From Streptomyces sp. HUAS MG91 (GTDB lineage Bacteria; Actinomycetota; Actinomycetes; Streptomycetales; Streptomycetaceae), in NCBI RefSeq assembly GCF_040529335.1, contig NZ_CP159534.1, forward strand, positions 496,001 to 560,000: 64,000 nt of DNA. Reading direction: 5' to 3'. The notes under the pieces were generated by a model. The model worked only from the letters and a program-made list of their open reading frames with translations. It was not told the DNA's origin and ran no database searches. Within the stretch, counting starts at the first letter, position 1, and each line of letters opens with the position of its first letter. The position numbers were made by a program, and so were the translations under genes. Shown piece after piece: positions 27,217 to 36,800 of the stretch.

Positions 27217-28182
27217 TCAGGCCGGCACCCGGACCCCGGCCTCCGGCAGCGGGGCGCCCTGCGCCCACCGCGCCAGACGGTCGGCCACCGGGCCGGACTG
27301 CGGATCCAGCAGGATGAGCTGGAGTCCGGGGCGGGCGGCGAAGTCGAGACAGATCTGCGACAGGCTCACCTGCCCGAGGTCGGGATGGGCCAGCGCCTGC
27401 GTGACCTGCGTCCCGTCACCGAAACGGTGCCGCTCCCACAGGTCCGCGAAGACGGGGCTGCCCTCGCGCAGGTGCTGGGTGAGCGCGGCCAGCCTCGGAT
27501 CACCGAGGTACTCGCCGCTCTGGGTACGGAATCGCGCCACCGCCTCGTCGGCCGCGCGCTCCCAGTCGGCGAACCGGTCGCGGGCGCGCGGGTCGAGGAA
27601 GAGCGACTCCAGGTAGTTGTGGTGCGCCCCCTCGAAGCCCAGCAGCCGCGTCGCGAGACGGTTGGCCGCGAGGACGTCCCAGTAACGGTCCATGAAATAG
27701 GCCGGCTTGGACAGGAAGCTGTCGACGACCCGCAGGGCGAGGCGCCGGTCGTCGTCGACCGGGTTGCGCGGCCTGCGCGGAACGGCGTAACCGGCCAGCC
27801 GCATCATGTGCAGGCACTCCACCTCGTTCAGGCGCAGTACGTGGGCGATGGCCTCCAGGATCTCCAGGGAGACGTTCTTCGCTCTCCCCTGTTCGATCCA
27901 CGCGTACCAGGAGGCGCCGATCCCCGCGAGCATCGCCACCTCCTCGCGGCGCAGTCCGGTCAGCCTGCGCGAGCCACCGCCGGGCAGCCCCACCTGCTCC
28001 GGGGTCACCTCGGCCCGCCGAGCCGCGAGAAAGCTGCCCAGTTCGGCGAACTTCAGGGTGGAGGGCCTGGGGGGTACGACGCCCTGGGCCCCCTTCCGGG
28101 GGGAAACCCTGCCGGCTTCCAGGCGCCCCGCGTCACGCATCAACAACGCGACACGGGTCGCCGACGATCCCGTGGCAGTCAT
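27217..28182 (-). CDS. MmyB-like XRE-family regulator
   Basis: The 321-residue protein has the actinobacterial xenobiotic-response HTH (SRRLTGLRREEVAMLAGIG, then WYAWIEQGR) followed by a C-terminal ligand-binding domain of the MmyB type with FMDRYWDVLAANR. About 45 residues precede the HTH, more than usual. A GGAGGAGG site supports the ATG at 28,182, but a start nearer the HTH is possible. It is divergent from the TetR regulator and upstream of the DHA2 exporter. Confidence 0.88.
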   Translation of the reverse strand: MTATGSSATRVALLMRDAGRLEAGRVSPRKGAQGVVPPRPSTLKFAELGSFLAARRAEVTPEQVGLPGGGSRRLTGLRREEVAMLAGIGASWYAWIEQGRAKNVSLEILEAIAHVLRLNEVECLHMMRLAGYAVPRRPRNPVDDDRRLALRVVDSFLSKPAYFMDRYWDVLAANRLATRLLGFEGAHHNYLESLFLDPRARDRFADWERAADEAVARFRTQSGEYLGDPRLAALTQHLREGSPVFADLWERHRFGDGTQVTQALAHPDLGQVSLSQICLDFAARPGLQLILLDPQSGPVADRLARWAQGAPLPEAGVRVPA

Positions 28183-28557
28183 CGTGGCCGTCCTCCTCCG
28201 CGAATCAACTGGCACCCGCCCGGTCCCGGCGCGGTGCTTCACCAACAAGATAGTGATCGATCTTTTTTTTCTCTACTCCAAACAGAGGGATCGTTACGTT
28301 TTTACCTACGCTTCACACAGGAACCAGACACGTTTCGTGACGTGAGGCCCTCGATTTGGGCGATTTAGGCACTTTGCGACACCGCAGAAGCGCTGACATC
28401 AGGCCTTAAACGAGAGTGTTCACTCTGTTCAGATCCGGACACGGCTCGTGTCGGGACTTGCACCTTCGACGGGGCGCTGAATAATCATAGAGATCAATCG
28501 GTTTGCTGCCAGGGTCGGCACTGCCGGTCCCAGGCCCCCGGGGCTCGAAGGAGACAG
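28183..28557. promoter_or_regulatory. AT-rich divergent promoter region between two regulators
   Basis: The 375 bases between the divergent MmyB-like and TetR genes hold no gene. Around 28,250-28,420 the sequence is much less GC-rich than the window, with a run of eight T near 28,262-28,270. A half-site CGGTTTG near 28,498 resembles the right half of gamma-butyrolactone-receptor operators, but no clear left half was found. Promoters for both regulators must lie here. Confidence 0.5.
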
Positions 28558-29190
28558 ATGATGATGGCGAGCCAGCAACGGGCCGAGCGCACACGCAGGC
28601 GTCTGCTCCAGGCAGCCGCGGTGGAGATCTCCCAGTTCGGCTACGACGGCTCGTCCCTGCAGCGCATCAGCAAGGCGGCCGGCCTGACCATGGGCGCCCT
28701 GACCTTCCATTTCCCTACGAAGATGGACCTGGCGCACGCGATCCACGCCGACGGCGCCGCCCTCGCCGGGGACGCCGTCCTGCGCATCGCCGCACCGCGC
28801 GGGCCGGACGGGTCGGAGAGCGAGCCGGAGCCCGCGCTGCCGCGCATCGTGCGGATCACGCTCACCCTGGGCGAGCTCCTGGCGACGGAGGCCACGGTCC
28901 GCGCGTCCGCGCGCCTGACCCGTGAGCGCGTCCCTGGACGGGAGGACTGGCGCGACAGCTGGCTGCCCAGCGTCCGCCGGCTGGTCGAACAGGCCCGCGG
29001 CGACGACGAGTTCAAACCCGGGGTGACCTCGGACACCGTGACGACACTGACGCGGCATCTCGTCTCGGGCCTGGAGGAGTCGGCGCTTCCCGGCACCGGT
29101 TCCGCGCCCGTGGAGGCGCTGGCCGACGTGTGGGACCTGGTCCTCAACGGGCTCACCGACAGCCATCCCGCCTTCACCCCGCGCCCGTAG
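28558..29190 (+). CDS. TetR-family regulator, gamma-butyrolactone-receptor-like
   Basis: The 210-residue protein has an N-terminal TetR HTH with GLTMGALTFHFPTKMDLA, very like the GALYFHF signature of ScbR/ArpA-type butyrolactone receptors, and a C-terminal domain whose ARLTRERVPG...WLPSVRRLVEQA pattern resembles the same group. The ATG at 28,558 follows GAAGGAG. Receptor-like proteins of this group often sit beside the autoregulator genes they answer to, which would fit the AvrD operon 4 kb away. Whether it binds a ligand is unknown. Confidence 0.85.
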   Translation: MMMASQQRAERTRRRLLQAAAVEISQFGYDGSSLQRISKAAGLTMGALTFHFPTKMDLAHAIHADGAALAGDAVLRIAAPRGPDGSESEPEPALPRIVRITLTLGELLATEATVRASARLTRERVPGREDWRDSWLPSVRRLVEQARGDDEFKPGVTSDTVTTLTRHLVSGLEESALPGTGSAPVEALADVWDLVLNGLTDSHPAFTPRP

Positions 29191-29200
29191 GAGACGAAGC

Positions 29201-29262
29201 ACACGAAGCGGCGCCGGCCGCGATCGTCCAGCGTGACGATCGCGGCCGGCGCCGCTTCGTGT
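29201..29262. terminator. Very long perfect hairpin after the TetR gene
   Basis: A perfect 28-base-pair stem (29,201-29,228 with 29,235-29,262) encloses a 6-base loop, starting 11 bases after the TetR stop. The rest of the 327-base gap up to the next gene shows no further gene, only the ribosome site before the GTG at 29,518. Confidence 0.85.
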
Positions 29263-29517
29263 CGTGGCACGCCCCGTCCCGGCCGATTCCTCTTGTCCGG
29301 GACGCTGTTGGTGCGGGCAATGGTGTGCGCGACGGCTGGCCCGCCAACACTGTTGAATCCGGAGTCTGGGCACCTCAGCGGGCCGTTGCCATGCTTCTCA
29401 CGTGGGCCGCGAGGGCCGAAACGCACGGTGCGCCGTCCGTCGCGTGGACGACCTGTTCCACGCCTCGCCCCGCCCCCTTTCCTCGTTCCGACCCTCACGA
29501 CTCCAACGGGAGCATCA

Positions 29518-30219
29518 GTGAACCTGTCCATCTCCGGCACCTACTCCGTCGGCAAGACGATCACCAGCATGGCGATCGCCCACCTGACCGGGATCCCGCG
29601 CACCGCGGCCCCCACCATGCGCGAGCTGCTGCCCATCTCCCTCCCGGGGAAGACGCTCGAGGAGTGCAACGGCGCCGAGCTGATCATGCTGATCAGCCGG
29701 CGCATCCAGGGCCGCGCGGTCGCCGAGAGCCACCTGCCGGATGGCTACATCTCCGACGGCTCGGCCCTGCACGAGTGGTCGTACGCCAACGTCCGGGTCA
29801 AGGTCGGCATCAACCCGAACGAGTCCGTGGACCTCGACAACGTCCAGATGCCGGACGACGTCCGGTTCTACGCCGAGGTCATGAAGCAGATCGCGATACC
29901 GGCGAAGCAGCACACCAAGGCCAACTACGACGCGTTCGTCCACCTGCCCATCGAGTTCCCGATCGTCGAGGACGGGCACCGCCCGGTCAACGAGCGGTTC
30001 CGCCAGCTCGCCGAGCAGCTGCTCCTGGACACCCTGGAGGAGCTGGAGATCCCGGTGCACATCGTCGGCGGCACGATCCCCGAGCGGCTGGCGCGGATCG
30101 TGGAGATCTTCGACTTCCCGCAGGTGATGACCATCGAGCAGGCCATCGCCCGGGCCGAGGAGGAGTACGCGCAGCTCGACACCCGCAACGAGCTGGAGCG
30201 CATGGCCGACGCCGCCTGA
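29518..30219 (+). CDS. P-loop NTPase/kinase-like protein (AAA_28/NadR-like), copy 1
   Basis: The 233-residue protein has a Walker A loop GTYSVGKT at residues 7-14. The conserved ISDGSALHEWSY lies near residue 80 and VHLPIEFPIVEDGHRP near residue 145, both shared with the next gene. The compact size and N-terminal P-loop recall the NadR-type AAA_28 kinases that phosphorylate small molecules. The start is a GTG at 29,518 after ACGGGAG. No substrate is recognisable. It is co-directional with its paralogue (51 bases later) and the luciferase-like enzyme. Confidence 0.75.
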   Translation: MNLSISGTYSVGKTITSMAIAHLTGIPRTAAPTMRELLPISLPGKTLEECNGAELIMLISRRIQGRAVAESHLPDGYISDGSALHEWSYANVRVKVGINPNESVDLDNVQMPDDVRFYAEVMKQIAIPAKQHTKANYDAFVHLPIEFPIVEDGHRPVNERFRQLAEQLLLDTLEELEIPVHIVGGTIPERLARIVEIFDFPQVMTIEQAIARAEEEYAQLDTRNELERMADAA

Positions 30220-30270
30220 CACCCCACTCCCCCGCCACGACATCGACTTCGACCTACGAGAGGTACCCAC

Positions 30271-30876
30271 ATGCGCATCGCTTTCGTCGGCGCGTACGGC
30301 AACGGCAAGACGACGCTCACCACCGAACTGTCCACGAAGCTCGGCCTCGCGCGCACCCACGGCAGCGCCATGCGCGACCCGGCCGGCGGCACGCCCAAGG
30401 CCCTGGAGGAGACGAACGAGGCCGAGCTGGTCCAGCTCGCCGTGCGCCGCTTCACCGAGCGCGCCGTCGAGGAGGCCGCGCACCCCGAGGGCTTCCTGTC
30501 CGACGGTTCCGCGCTGCACGAGTGGGTGTACAGCAAGGTCCGGCTGGCCGTCGGCCGCTTCCCCGAGCCGACCGACACCCTGGCCGGCGCGGTGCGCGAC
30601 CCGCGCACGCTGCTCTTCGAGGAGGTCGTGGACCAGCTGGGCCTGCTCGCCAAGGAGCACGCCCGCACCGGCTACGACGTGTTCATCCACACCCCCGTCG
30701 AGTTCCCGCTGCCGGAGGGCGTCGACCCGATCAGCGAGAGCTTCCGCACGCTGTCGGACGAGCTCATGCTCGACATCCTCAAGACCCTCGACATCCCCGT
30801 GCACGTCGTCACCGGCACCGTCGAGGAGCGCCTGGACCAGATCCTCGCCATTCCGGGTGTGTCCGACCCCGCCTGA
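30271..30876 (+). CDS. P-loop NTPase/kinase-like protein (AAA_28/NadR-like), copy 2
   Basis: The 201-residue paralogue of the preceding gene has Walker A GAYGNGKTT at residues 7-15, and the same FLSDGSALHEWVY and IHTPVEFPLPEG blocks. The two proteins diverge strongly elsewhere, so they may form a heteromer or act on two related intermediates. A GAGAGG site precedes the ATG. The pair lies between the TetR regulator and the flavin monooxygenase in one rightward unit. Confidence 0.75.
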   Translation: MRIAFVGAYGNGKTTLTTELSTKLGLARTHGSAMRDPAGGTPKALEETNEAELVQLAVRRFTERAVEEAAHPEGFLSDGSALHEWVYSKVRLAVGRFPEPTDTLAGAVRDPRTLLFEEVVDQLGLLAKEHARTGYDVFIHTPVEFPLPEGVDPISESFRTLSDELMLDILKTLDIPVHVVTGTVEERLDQILAIPGVSDPA

Positions 30877-30930
30877 CCCGGCGTCACCCCGTCCCGCCCC
30901 TGATCCCCCACGCCAAGCCGAGGAGACACC

Positions 30931-32091
30931 TTGCACACCGGAATCGGAGCGTTCCTCTCACCGCTGCACGCGCCCGGCCAGGACCCGCACCTGACCATCC
31001 GCCGCGACCTGCAACTGGTGGAGCACCTCGACGAGTTGAACTACGACGAGTGCTGGTTCGGCGAGCACCACTCCCTCGCCTGGCCGACGATCGGCGCGCC
31101 GGAGACCTTCATCGCGGCGGCCGCCGAGCGGACCCGCCAGATCAAGCTGGCCAACGGCGTCGTCCCGCTGCCCTTCCACCACCCGTACAACGTCGCGAGC
31201 CGGGCCATCATGCTCGACCACCTGTCGCGCGGCCGGTACATCCTCGGGGTGGGGCCGGGGGCCACGCCCAACGACGCCCACCAGTTCGGCGTCGACCAGG
31301 ACGAGCTCAAGCGGATGGCCAGCGAGGCGATCCCCGCGGTCCAGGAGCTGGTCAACGGCGAGGAGCGGGTCAGCGCCAAGAGCGACTGGTTCGTGCTGCA
31401 GGACGCCAAGATGCAGCTGCCCCGCTACAGCAAGCCGGGCATCGAGATGGCGATCTCCAGCATCGGATCGGCCAACAGCCCCAAGGTGGCCGGCCAGTTC
31501 GGTCTGAGCCTGGTCTCCTGGGGCGCTCCCCCGCCCGGCGCGCCGGCCGTCGATCTCGCGCAGCAGTGGCGCTACGCGGAGGAGTCGGCCGAGGAGCACG
31601 GCAACACGATGGACCGCTCCAAGTGGCGTGTGGTGGCTCCGCTGTACATCGCCGAGACCCGTGAGGAGGCCTACCGCGACGTCCGGGAGGGCTTCTCCAC
31701 GTGGCTCTGGGACTACTGGGGCAAGGCCGCCGGGTTCGACGTCGCCACGAGCATGGAGGGCGTCAAGCGCTCCCAGGAGCTGGAGGCGGGCGTGGAGAAG
31801 GGCCTCGCGATCGTCGGGTCCGTCGAGGACGCGGCAGCCGCGATCCAGCGGCTGCGGGAGGAGACGGGCGGCTTCGGCACGTTCCTCGTCTACGCCATGA
31901 ACTGGGCCTCGTTCGAGAAGACGAAGCGCAGCTACGAACTGCTGGCGGAGCAGGTCGCGCCCCGCTTCTCGGGCAGCACCGCCCGGGGCGACGAGTCGAT
32001 CCAGTGGAGCGTCGACAACCGGCACGTCTTCCCGCATACGCAGGCCCGGCGCGAGCGGGCCGAGCGCGAGGGACGGTCGATCCACTCGTAG
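30931..32091 (+). CDS. Luciferase-like (LLM class) flavin-dependent monooxygenase
   Basis: The 386-residue protein starts at TTG after GAGGAG. It has the bacterial luciferase-like barrel with LDELNYDECWFGEHHS, ERTRQIKLANGVVPLPFHH and GRYILGVGPGATPNDA, closest in look to LimB-type monooxygenases. These use reduced flavin made by a separate reductase to oxidise small molecules or nitrogen atoms. No reductase is adjacent; the flavin reductase at 16,298 may serve it. It is the last gene of the rightward unit and ends at a strong terminator. Confidence 0.9.
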   Translation: MHTGIGAFLSPLHAPGQDPHLTIRRDLQLVEHLDELNYDECWFGEHHSLAWPTIGAPETFIAAAAERTRQIKLANGVVPLPFHHPYNVASRAIMLDHLSRGRYILGVGPGATPNDAHQFGVDQDELKRMASEAIPAVQELVNGEERVSAKSDWFVLQDAKMQLPRYSKPGIEMAISSIGSANSPKVAGQFGLSLVSWGAPPPGAPAVDLAQQWRYAEESAEEHGNTMDRSKWRVVAPLYIAETREEAYRDVREGFSTWLWDYWGKAAGFDVATSMEGVKRSQELEAGVEKGLAIVGSVEDAAAAIQRLREETGGFGTFLVYAMNWASFEKTKRSYELLAEQVAPRFSGSTARGDESIQWSVDNRHVFPHTQARRERAEREGRSIHS

Positions 32092-32101
32092 AGCGCGCGC
32101 C

Positions 32102-32141
32102 GGTGTCGGCCCGGGCGGGGATTCCCGCCCGGGCCGACACC
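32102..32141. terminator. Bidirectional terminator hairpin
   Basis: A perfect 18-base-pair stem (32,102-32,119 with 32,124-32,141) with a 4-base loop separates the convergent monooxygenase (stop 32,091) and SDR (stop 32,164) genes. Confidence 0.82.
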
Positions 32142-32163
32142 ATGAAAGGAACCTGTCGGCCGG

Positions 32164-32919
32164 TCAGGCCGTGGCCGTGGCACCGCCGTCGACCGGGACG
32201 GCGGCACCGGTGACGAACGAGGACTGGTCGCTGCACAGCCAGGCGGCGGCCCGGGCGATCTCGACCGGGTCCGCCATCCTGTGCTGCACCGACTCCGCCA
32301 TGAAGGCGCTCTCCAGATTCGGGTGCTCCGTGATGACCTGCTGCATCATCTCGGACCTGGTCGCGCCGACGACCAGGGCGTTGACCCGCACCCCCTGCCG
32401 GCCGTAGTCGGCCGCGGCGGCCTTCGTCATCCCGATGACCGCGTGCTTGGCGGCGACGTACGCGGCGGAGGCACCGGTGGCGGCCACACCGGCGACGCTG
32501 GAGGTGTTGACCACCGCTCCGCCGCCGCCCGCCAGCATCGCCGGGATCTGCCGTACGAGACAGTTCCAGACGCCGCGCACGTTCACGTCCATCGTGCGCT
32601 CGTAGACATCGGTGCCGATCTCGTGCAACGGCACGCCGGCCGTGGCGAAGCCGGCGTTGTTGAACGCCGCGTCGAGCCGGCCGAAGTTCTCCACCGCCTC
32701 GCGCACGGCGCGTTCGACGTCCTCCTCGCGGCAGACATCGCCGGTCACGTCCAGCGCCCGGCCGCCGTCCGCGCGGATCCGCCCGGCGATGTCCGCCAGC
32801 CGGTCCTTGCGGCGCGCCATCAGCACGACGGACGCGCCCTGGGCGGCGAACAGTTCGGCCGCCGCGGCCCCTATGCCGCTGGAGGCGCCCGTGATCATCA
32901 CCACCTTGCCGTTCAGCAT
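32164..32919 (-). CDS. SDR-family oxidoreductase
   Basis: The 251-residue classical SDR has TGASSGIGAAAAELF, FNNAGFA, NTSSVAG and YVAAKHAVIG, so cofactor loop and catalytic Ser-Tyr-Lys are complete. The ATG lies immediately after the HAD gene stop (TGAATG), making a two-gene leftward operon. It converges on the monooxygenase gene. With the HAD phosphatase it may act on the same phosphorylated or alcohol intermediate. Confidence 0.9.
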   Translation of the reverse strand: MLNGKVVMITGASSGIGAAAAELFAAQGASVVLMARRKDRLADIAGRIRADGGRALDVTGDVCREEDVERAVREAVENFGRLDAAFNNAGFATAGVPLHEIGTDVYERTMDVNVRGVWNCLVRQIPAMLAGGGGAVVNTSSVAGVAATGASAAYVAAKHAVIGMTKAAAADYGRQGVRVNALVVGATRSEMMQQVITEHPNLESAFMAESVQHRMADPVEIARAAAWLCSDQSSFVTGAAVPVDGGATATA

Positions 32920-33624
32920 TCAGTTCTCCCACAGCGTGCCGGTGGCGGACTCTTCGTCGAGGGTGCGCAGCAGGGCCTCGTCGATGTCGTCCAGGGACCG
33001 GATCAGGTGGCGCACACCGGCCTCCTTCATCAAGTGCCCCTGGAAGCTGTGCTCGAAGGACGTGGGGAAACCGATGAACGGGAAGCCGTGCGTGTGCGCG
33101 GCCTCCGCCACCCTCGCGACGTCGTCGACGAACAGGGCCTGGTCGTGTTCGAGCGAGAAGACGTCGGTGGTGATCTCACGCAGCCCGGGACGGATGGCGT
33201 CGGTGCAGACGTATTCCGGTCCGTCGAACAGGGCCGCGTGCTCGCCGAGGAAGCGGTCGAAGTGGGCCTTGGCCAGGCCTCCGTAGCAGACGGTCCGCAG
33301 CCCCAGCGCACGCAGCCTGGTGAGCAGCTCGACGGCTCCGGGCTGGACGGTGACCGGGTGGTCGCGCAGGTACTTCTCCCGCTCCTCGAAGTACGCGGCC
33401 AGCGCCTGCGGGCCGGTCAGTCCGCCTCCCAGGACGTCTGCCATCCGCTCCCCCGCGACCTTCTGCGGCTGGGAGAAGACGGTCCGCTCTACGTCCGCCG
33501 TGTAGTCGGCGCCGTGACCGGTGATGTAGCGGTGGATGACCGGGCTGAAGGTGTCGTTGAGCAGAACACCGTCAATGTTCAACGCCACCAACCGCAAGCG
33601 GGCAAAACCGAGCGCGTTCGTCAT
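32920..33624 (-). CDS. HAD-superfamily hydrolase
   Basis: The 234-residue protein has motif I LNIDGVLLND, a helical cap domain, a motif II-like VCYGG and motif IV LFVDDV, as in the beta-phosphoglucomutase/phosphatase group. The ATG at 33,624 follows GGAGAGG. A 10-base perfect palindrome AGAACGTTCT at 33,699-33,708 lies upstream and may be an operator. It is the second HAD enzyme of the region; the first heads the AvrD operon. Confidence 0.8.
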   Translation of the reverse strand: MTNALGFARLRLVALNIDGVLLNDTFSPVIHRYITGHGADYTADVERTVFSQPQKVAGERMADVLGGGLTGPQALAAYFEEREKYLRDHPVTVQPGAVELLTRLRALGLRTVCYGGLAKAHFDRFLGEHAALFDGPEYVCTDAIRPGLREITTDVFSLEHDQALFVDDVARVAEAAHTHGFPFIGFPTSFEHSFQGHLMKEAGVRHLIRSLDDIDEALLRTLDEESATGTLWEN

Positions 33625-33780
33625 ACACGCCTCTCCATCGACGGAAGCCCCCGTGGCGTCGTCCCGTGTCCCGGGACGCGCAGGCGGACCCAACAATCAG
33701 AACGTTCTTTATGTTATGGAGTTCGGGCCGCGCGTGTCTACAGCTTCCTCGAGGTGGGGCAGTTGAGCGGGTGGACGACG

Positions 33781-33812
33781 GAGAGGCATGCTCCGGGCGG
33801 AGCATGCCTCTC
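33781..33812 (-). terminator. Hairpin after the giant surface-protein gene
   Basis: A perfect 14-base-pair stem (33,781-33,794 with 33,799-33,812) with loop GGGC lies 28 bases beyond the stop of the surface-protein gene. Confidence 0.78.
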
Positions 33813-33839
33813 AGAAGGTGCGTCAGGCGGTGTGCGAGG

Positions 33840-36800
33840 TCAGTGCCTGCGGGACCTGCGGCGCACGGTGAACCCGGTCAGGAGGAGTCCGGCGAGGAGC
33901 ATGGCCGCGGTGACGGCCAGCGCCGGGCCGAACGACCAGCCGGTGTCGGGGAGCTTGCCGTGGCCGCCAGGGGGCGGGGTGTGCCCGCTGGGGCTCGGCG
34001 ACGGGCTGGTCGGAGGGTTGTCGTAGGTGTTGGTGACGGTCGCCTGCGCGGGACCGGTGGGCCGCAGGACGACGGTGGCGGAGCTGTCGTCGCCGGCGTC
34101 GTCCGCCGCGTCGGGCTGTGCGGTGACGACGACCTTGTCGGCTCCGTCGGTGCCGGACTCGGTGACCGTGCACTCGGCGCCGACGGGCAGGCCGTCGATG
34201 CGCTGACGGCCGGCCCCGTCGAACGTGAGGTGACGCGGGAAGCCGTCGAGCTCCTTGTCGCGCCAGGTGCAGTCCACGTCGATGGTGAAGGGACCGTGGT
34301 CGGCGCCGGACGGGTCCTCGACCTTCTTGACGATGTCGAGGGAGCGCTGCGGGTAGTCGTTGGTGACGTCGACGACGCTGGGCGCGTCCGTGGTGGTCTC
34401 GGGCCGGATGGTGACCGAGGCGGCGTTGGCCTCGCCCGCGTGGTCGCTGGTCGCGCCGTCGGTGTCGGTCTCCCAGACGCGGCACACGGCGCCGGCGGGA
34501 ACGTCGGTGACGGTGAACGGCTTGCCCGGGGTGATCTCCCCGGTGCCGTGCCGCACGCTGACCGGCTTGCCGATGTCCGGGGTGACCACGCAGTCGTACT
34601 CGATGCCGTACGGGCCGGTGGTGTCGCCGTTCGGGGCGTGCGTGACGGTCTTGTCGACGCGCAGCGTGCCGAAGACCATGCCGATGCCGGACTTGGGCGG
34701 CTCGGTGACGGGCAGGGTGACGCTGCCTCCGCCGACCTGGACGGTCTCCTTGTTGGCGAAGGAGTTCCAGGCGAGCGAGAGGTCGTTGCGGGAGCCCTTG
34801 TCGGTGAGGTCGGTCGGCGAGGACATCGGGAAGCTGAGGGTGAAGCCGTCGCCGGGGGCCAGGCCGCCGTCGAAGTCGATGTGGGTGAAGAAGGCGGTGT
34901 CGTCCGCCGTCCAGTCACCGGACCAGGTGGCGTCGGCGCAGTTGCGGCGCGGGGTGGGCACCTCGTCGCGGCAGGGCTGCGGCGTGGTGGTGTACTCGGC
35001 GCCGAGGGTGCCGGGCCCGTCCAGGGTGACCGGGCCGGCCAGGCGCGGGCGCGGGTCCCATTCGGTGCCGCGGTCGGATTCGCCGAGCAGGACGCCGGTG
35101 TCGCCGACGAACGGCAGGACGTCGAGAAGGTCGTAGTCGGTGGCCGGGTTGGTGCCGATGTTGTCGACGGTGATCAGCTGCCGGTAGTTCTGGCCCGGCA
35201 GGACCAGGGCGGTGCAGGGGTAGCGGGTGTAGGTGGCGCCGCCGGAGACGAGGTTCGGGCAGCGGGCGTCACCGACCGGGATGTACTCGCCCGTCAGGGA
35301 GTTGTAGAAGCCCAGGTCGGCGTTGCCGGTGATCCACTTGTCGGCGTCGAAGGCGGTGCCGGCCTCGGTGGTCAGGGTGGCGCTGGAGGTGCAGTAGTGG
35401 CCGTCTCCGTACGCCGGGTCGTCGTCCACCTCGCCGAGGCGCGGGGACGAGCTGTCGCAGGGCACGTCGTGGCCCGGGGAACCGGCCCCGAAGGTGTTGG
35501 GGATCTTGGTGCCGGCCTCGACGCCGCCGCGCAGCTTCACGTGGAAGGTGATGGTCACGGTCGCGCCGGGATACATCACCCAGTCGGGGAAGTCCCAGTG
35601 CAGCCCGGTGATCTTCCCGTTGGCGTTGCGGTCGGCGGTGAAGTCGACCTTGGCGGGCTTGGCGGTGCCGTCGGGAGTGGTGACGGTGATCGAGTAGTAG
35701 CCGCTGTTCCCGGCGAAGTCCTCGTCGACGACCAGGTCGGCGGGGATCGGGTCGGAGATGCGCAGCGGGTCGATCGGGGCGTTGCCGGTGTTCTTGACCG
35801 TCAGGGTGAAGGGCTGGGAGACACCGGGCTGGACGACGGCGTCCTTCGTCTTCTCGACGTACAGCTTCGGGTCGCCGTCGGTGATGTTCAGGTCGGCGTC
35901 GGCGGGCGGGATGGTGAAGGTGCCGTGCTTGTCGCTGGATCCGCTGCCGGTGACCGTGTCCTCGAGGTGGTCGGGGATGGTCTTCGACGAGTCGGAGCGC
36001 AGCGTCTGGCGGGGCTTGACGGTGAAGCAGACCGAGGCGGTCTTGCAGGCGCCGTCGAAGGTGGGGCTGCCCTCGACGGGGACGATGGCGTCGCCGTTCT
36101 CGGAGCGGAAGGTGACGCGGATGCCCTGGACGTCGGCGGCGGAGACACCGGCGGGCAGCCCCGGGGTGTCGCTGCCGGTCCAGGTGCCCTCGACGATCTC
36201 GGGGTTCGCGGTGCCGCAGCGGGCGGTGCACACGTCGACCTTGACCTGGTCGGCGCCCTTGGGGAAGGAGACGCCGTCCAGGGAGACGAAGTCGACGGCG
36301 TCGAAGAAGTCGGTGTCGAAGTCGGTCGCGACGAGCTGGTGGAGGTTGACGTTGCCCTTGTTCACGACCGTGAGGGTGGCGTGCACGTCGGCGGCCGGAC
36401 TGCCCGGGTAGGGACGGGTCACCGTGGACGGGCTCAGCGCCTTGTTGAGGGACGCCTCCGAACTGGCGTCGCCGACCGTGGCGTTCTGCGAGCAGAAGTT
36501 GTCGCCCAGCGCGGCGCCGTCGCTGGTGGCGGCGGCGCAGTTGCTGATGACGGTGCCGTTGGGCACGCCGTCGCGCAGCTGCACGGTGATGTCGGCGTGC
36601 ACCGAGGCGCCCACGGGAAGGCCGCCGGGCACGACGATCCGGACGCCCTTGGCGCGCTCCAGGAGCGCCGCGTCGCCGGCGTCGTAGGCCACCCAGGCGT
36701 TCGCGTCCGGGTCGTAGACCTCGAGGTCGTAGGCGAGGTTCGCGGGTGTGACCTTCGGGGTGACGGAGGTGATCCGCACGGAGTCGAACGGGTTGGGGGC

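Noticed and set aside
28440..28557. A full gamma-butyrolactone-receptor operator before the TetR gene
   Set aside because: Only one half-site (CGGTTTG) was seen; the other half does not match.
29233..29517. N-terminal extension of the first P-loop NTPase
   Set aside because: The extension would run through the TetR terminator; the GTG at 29,518 puts the P-loop at residue 7 as in its paralogue.
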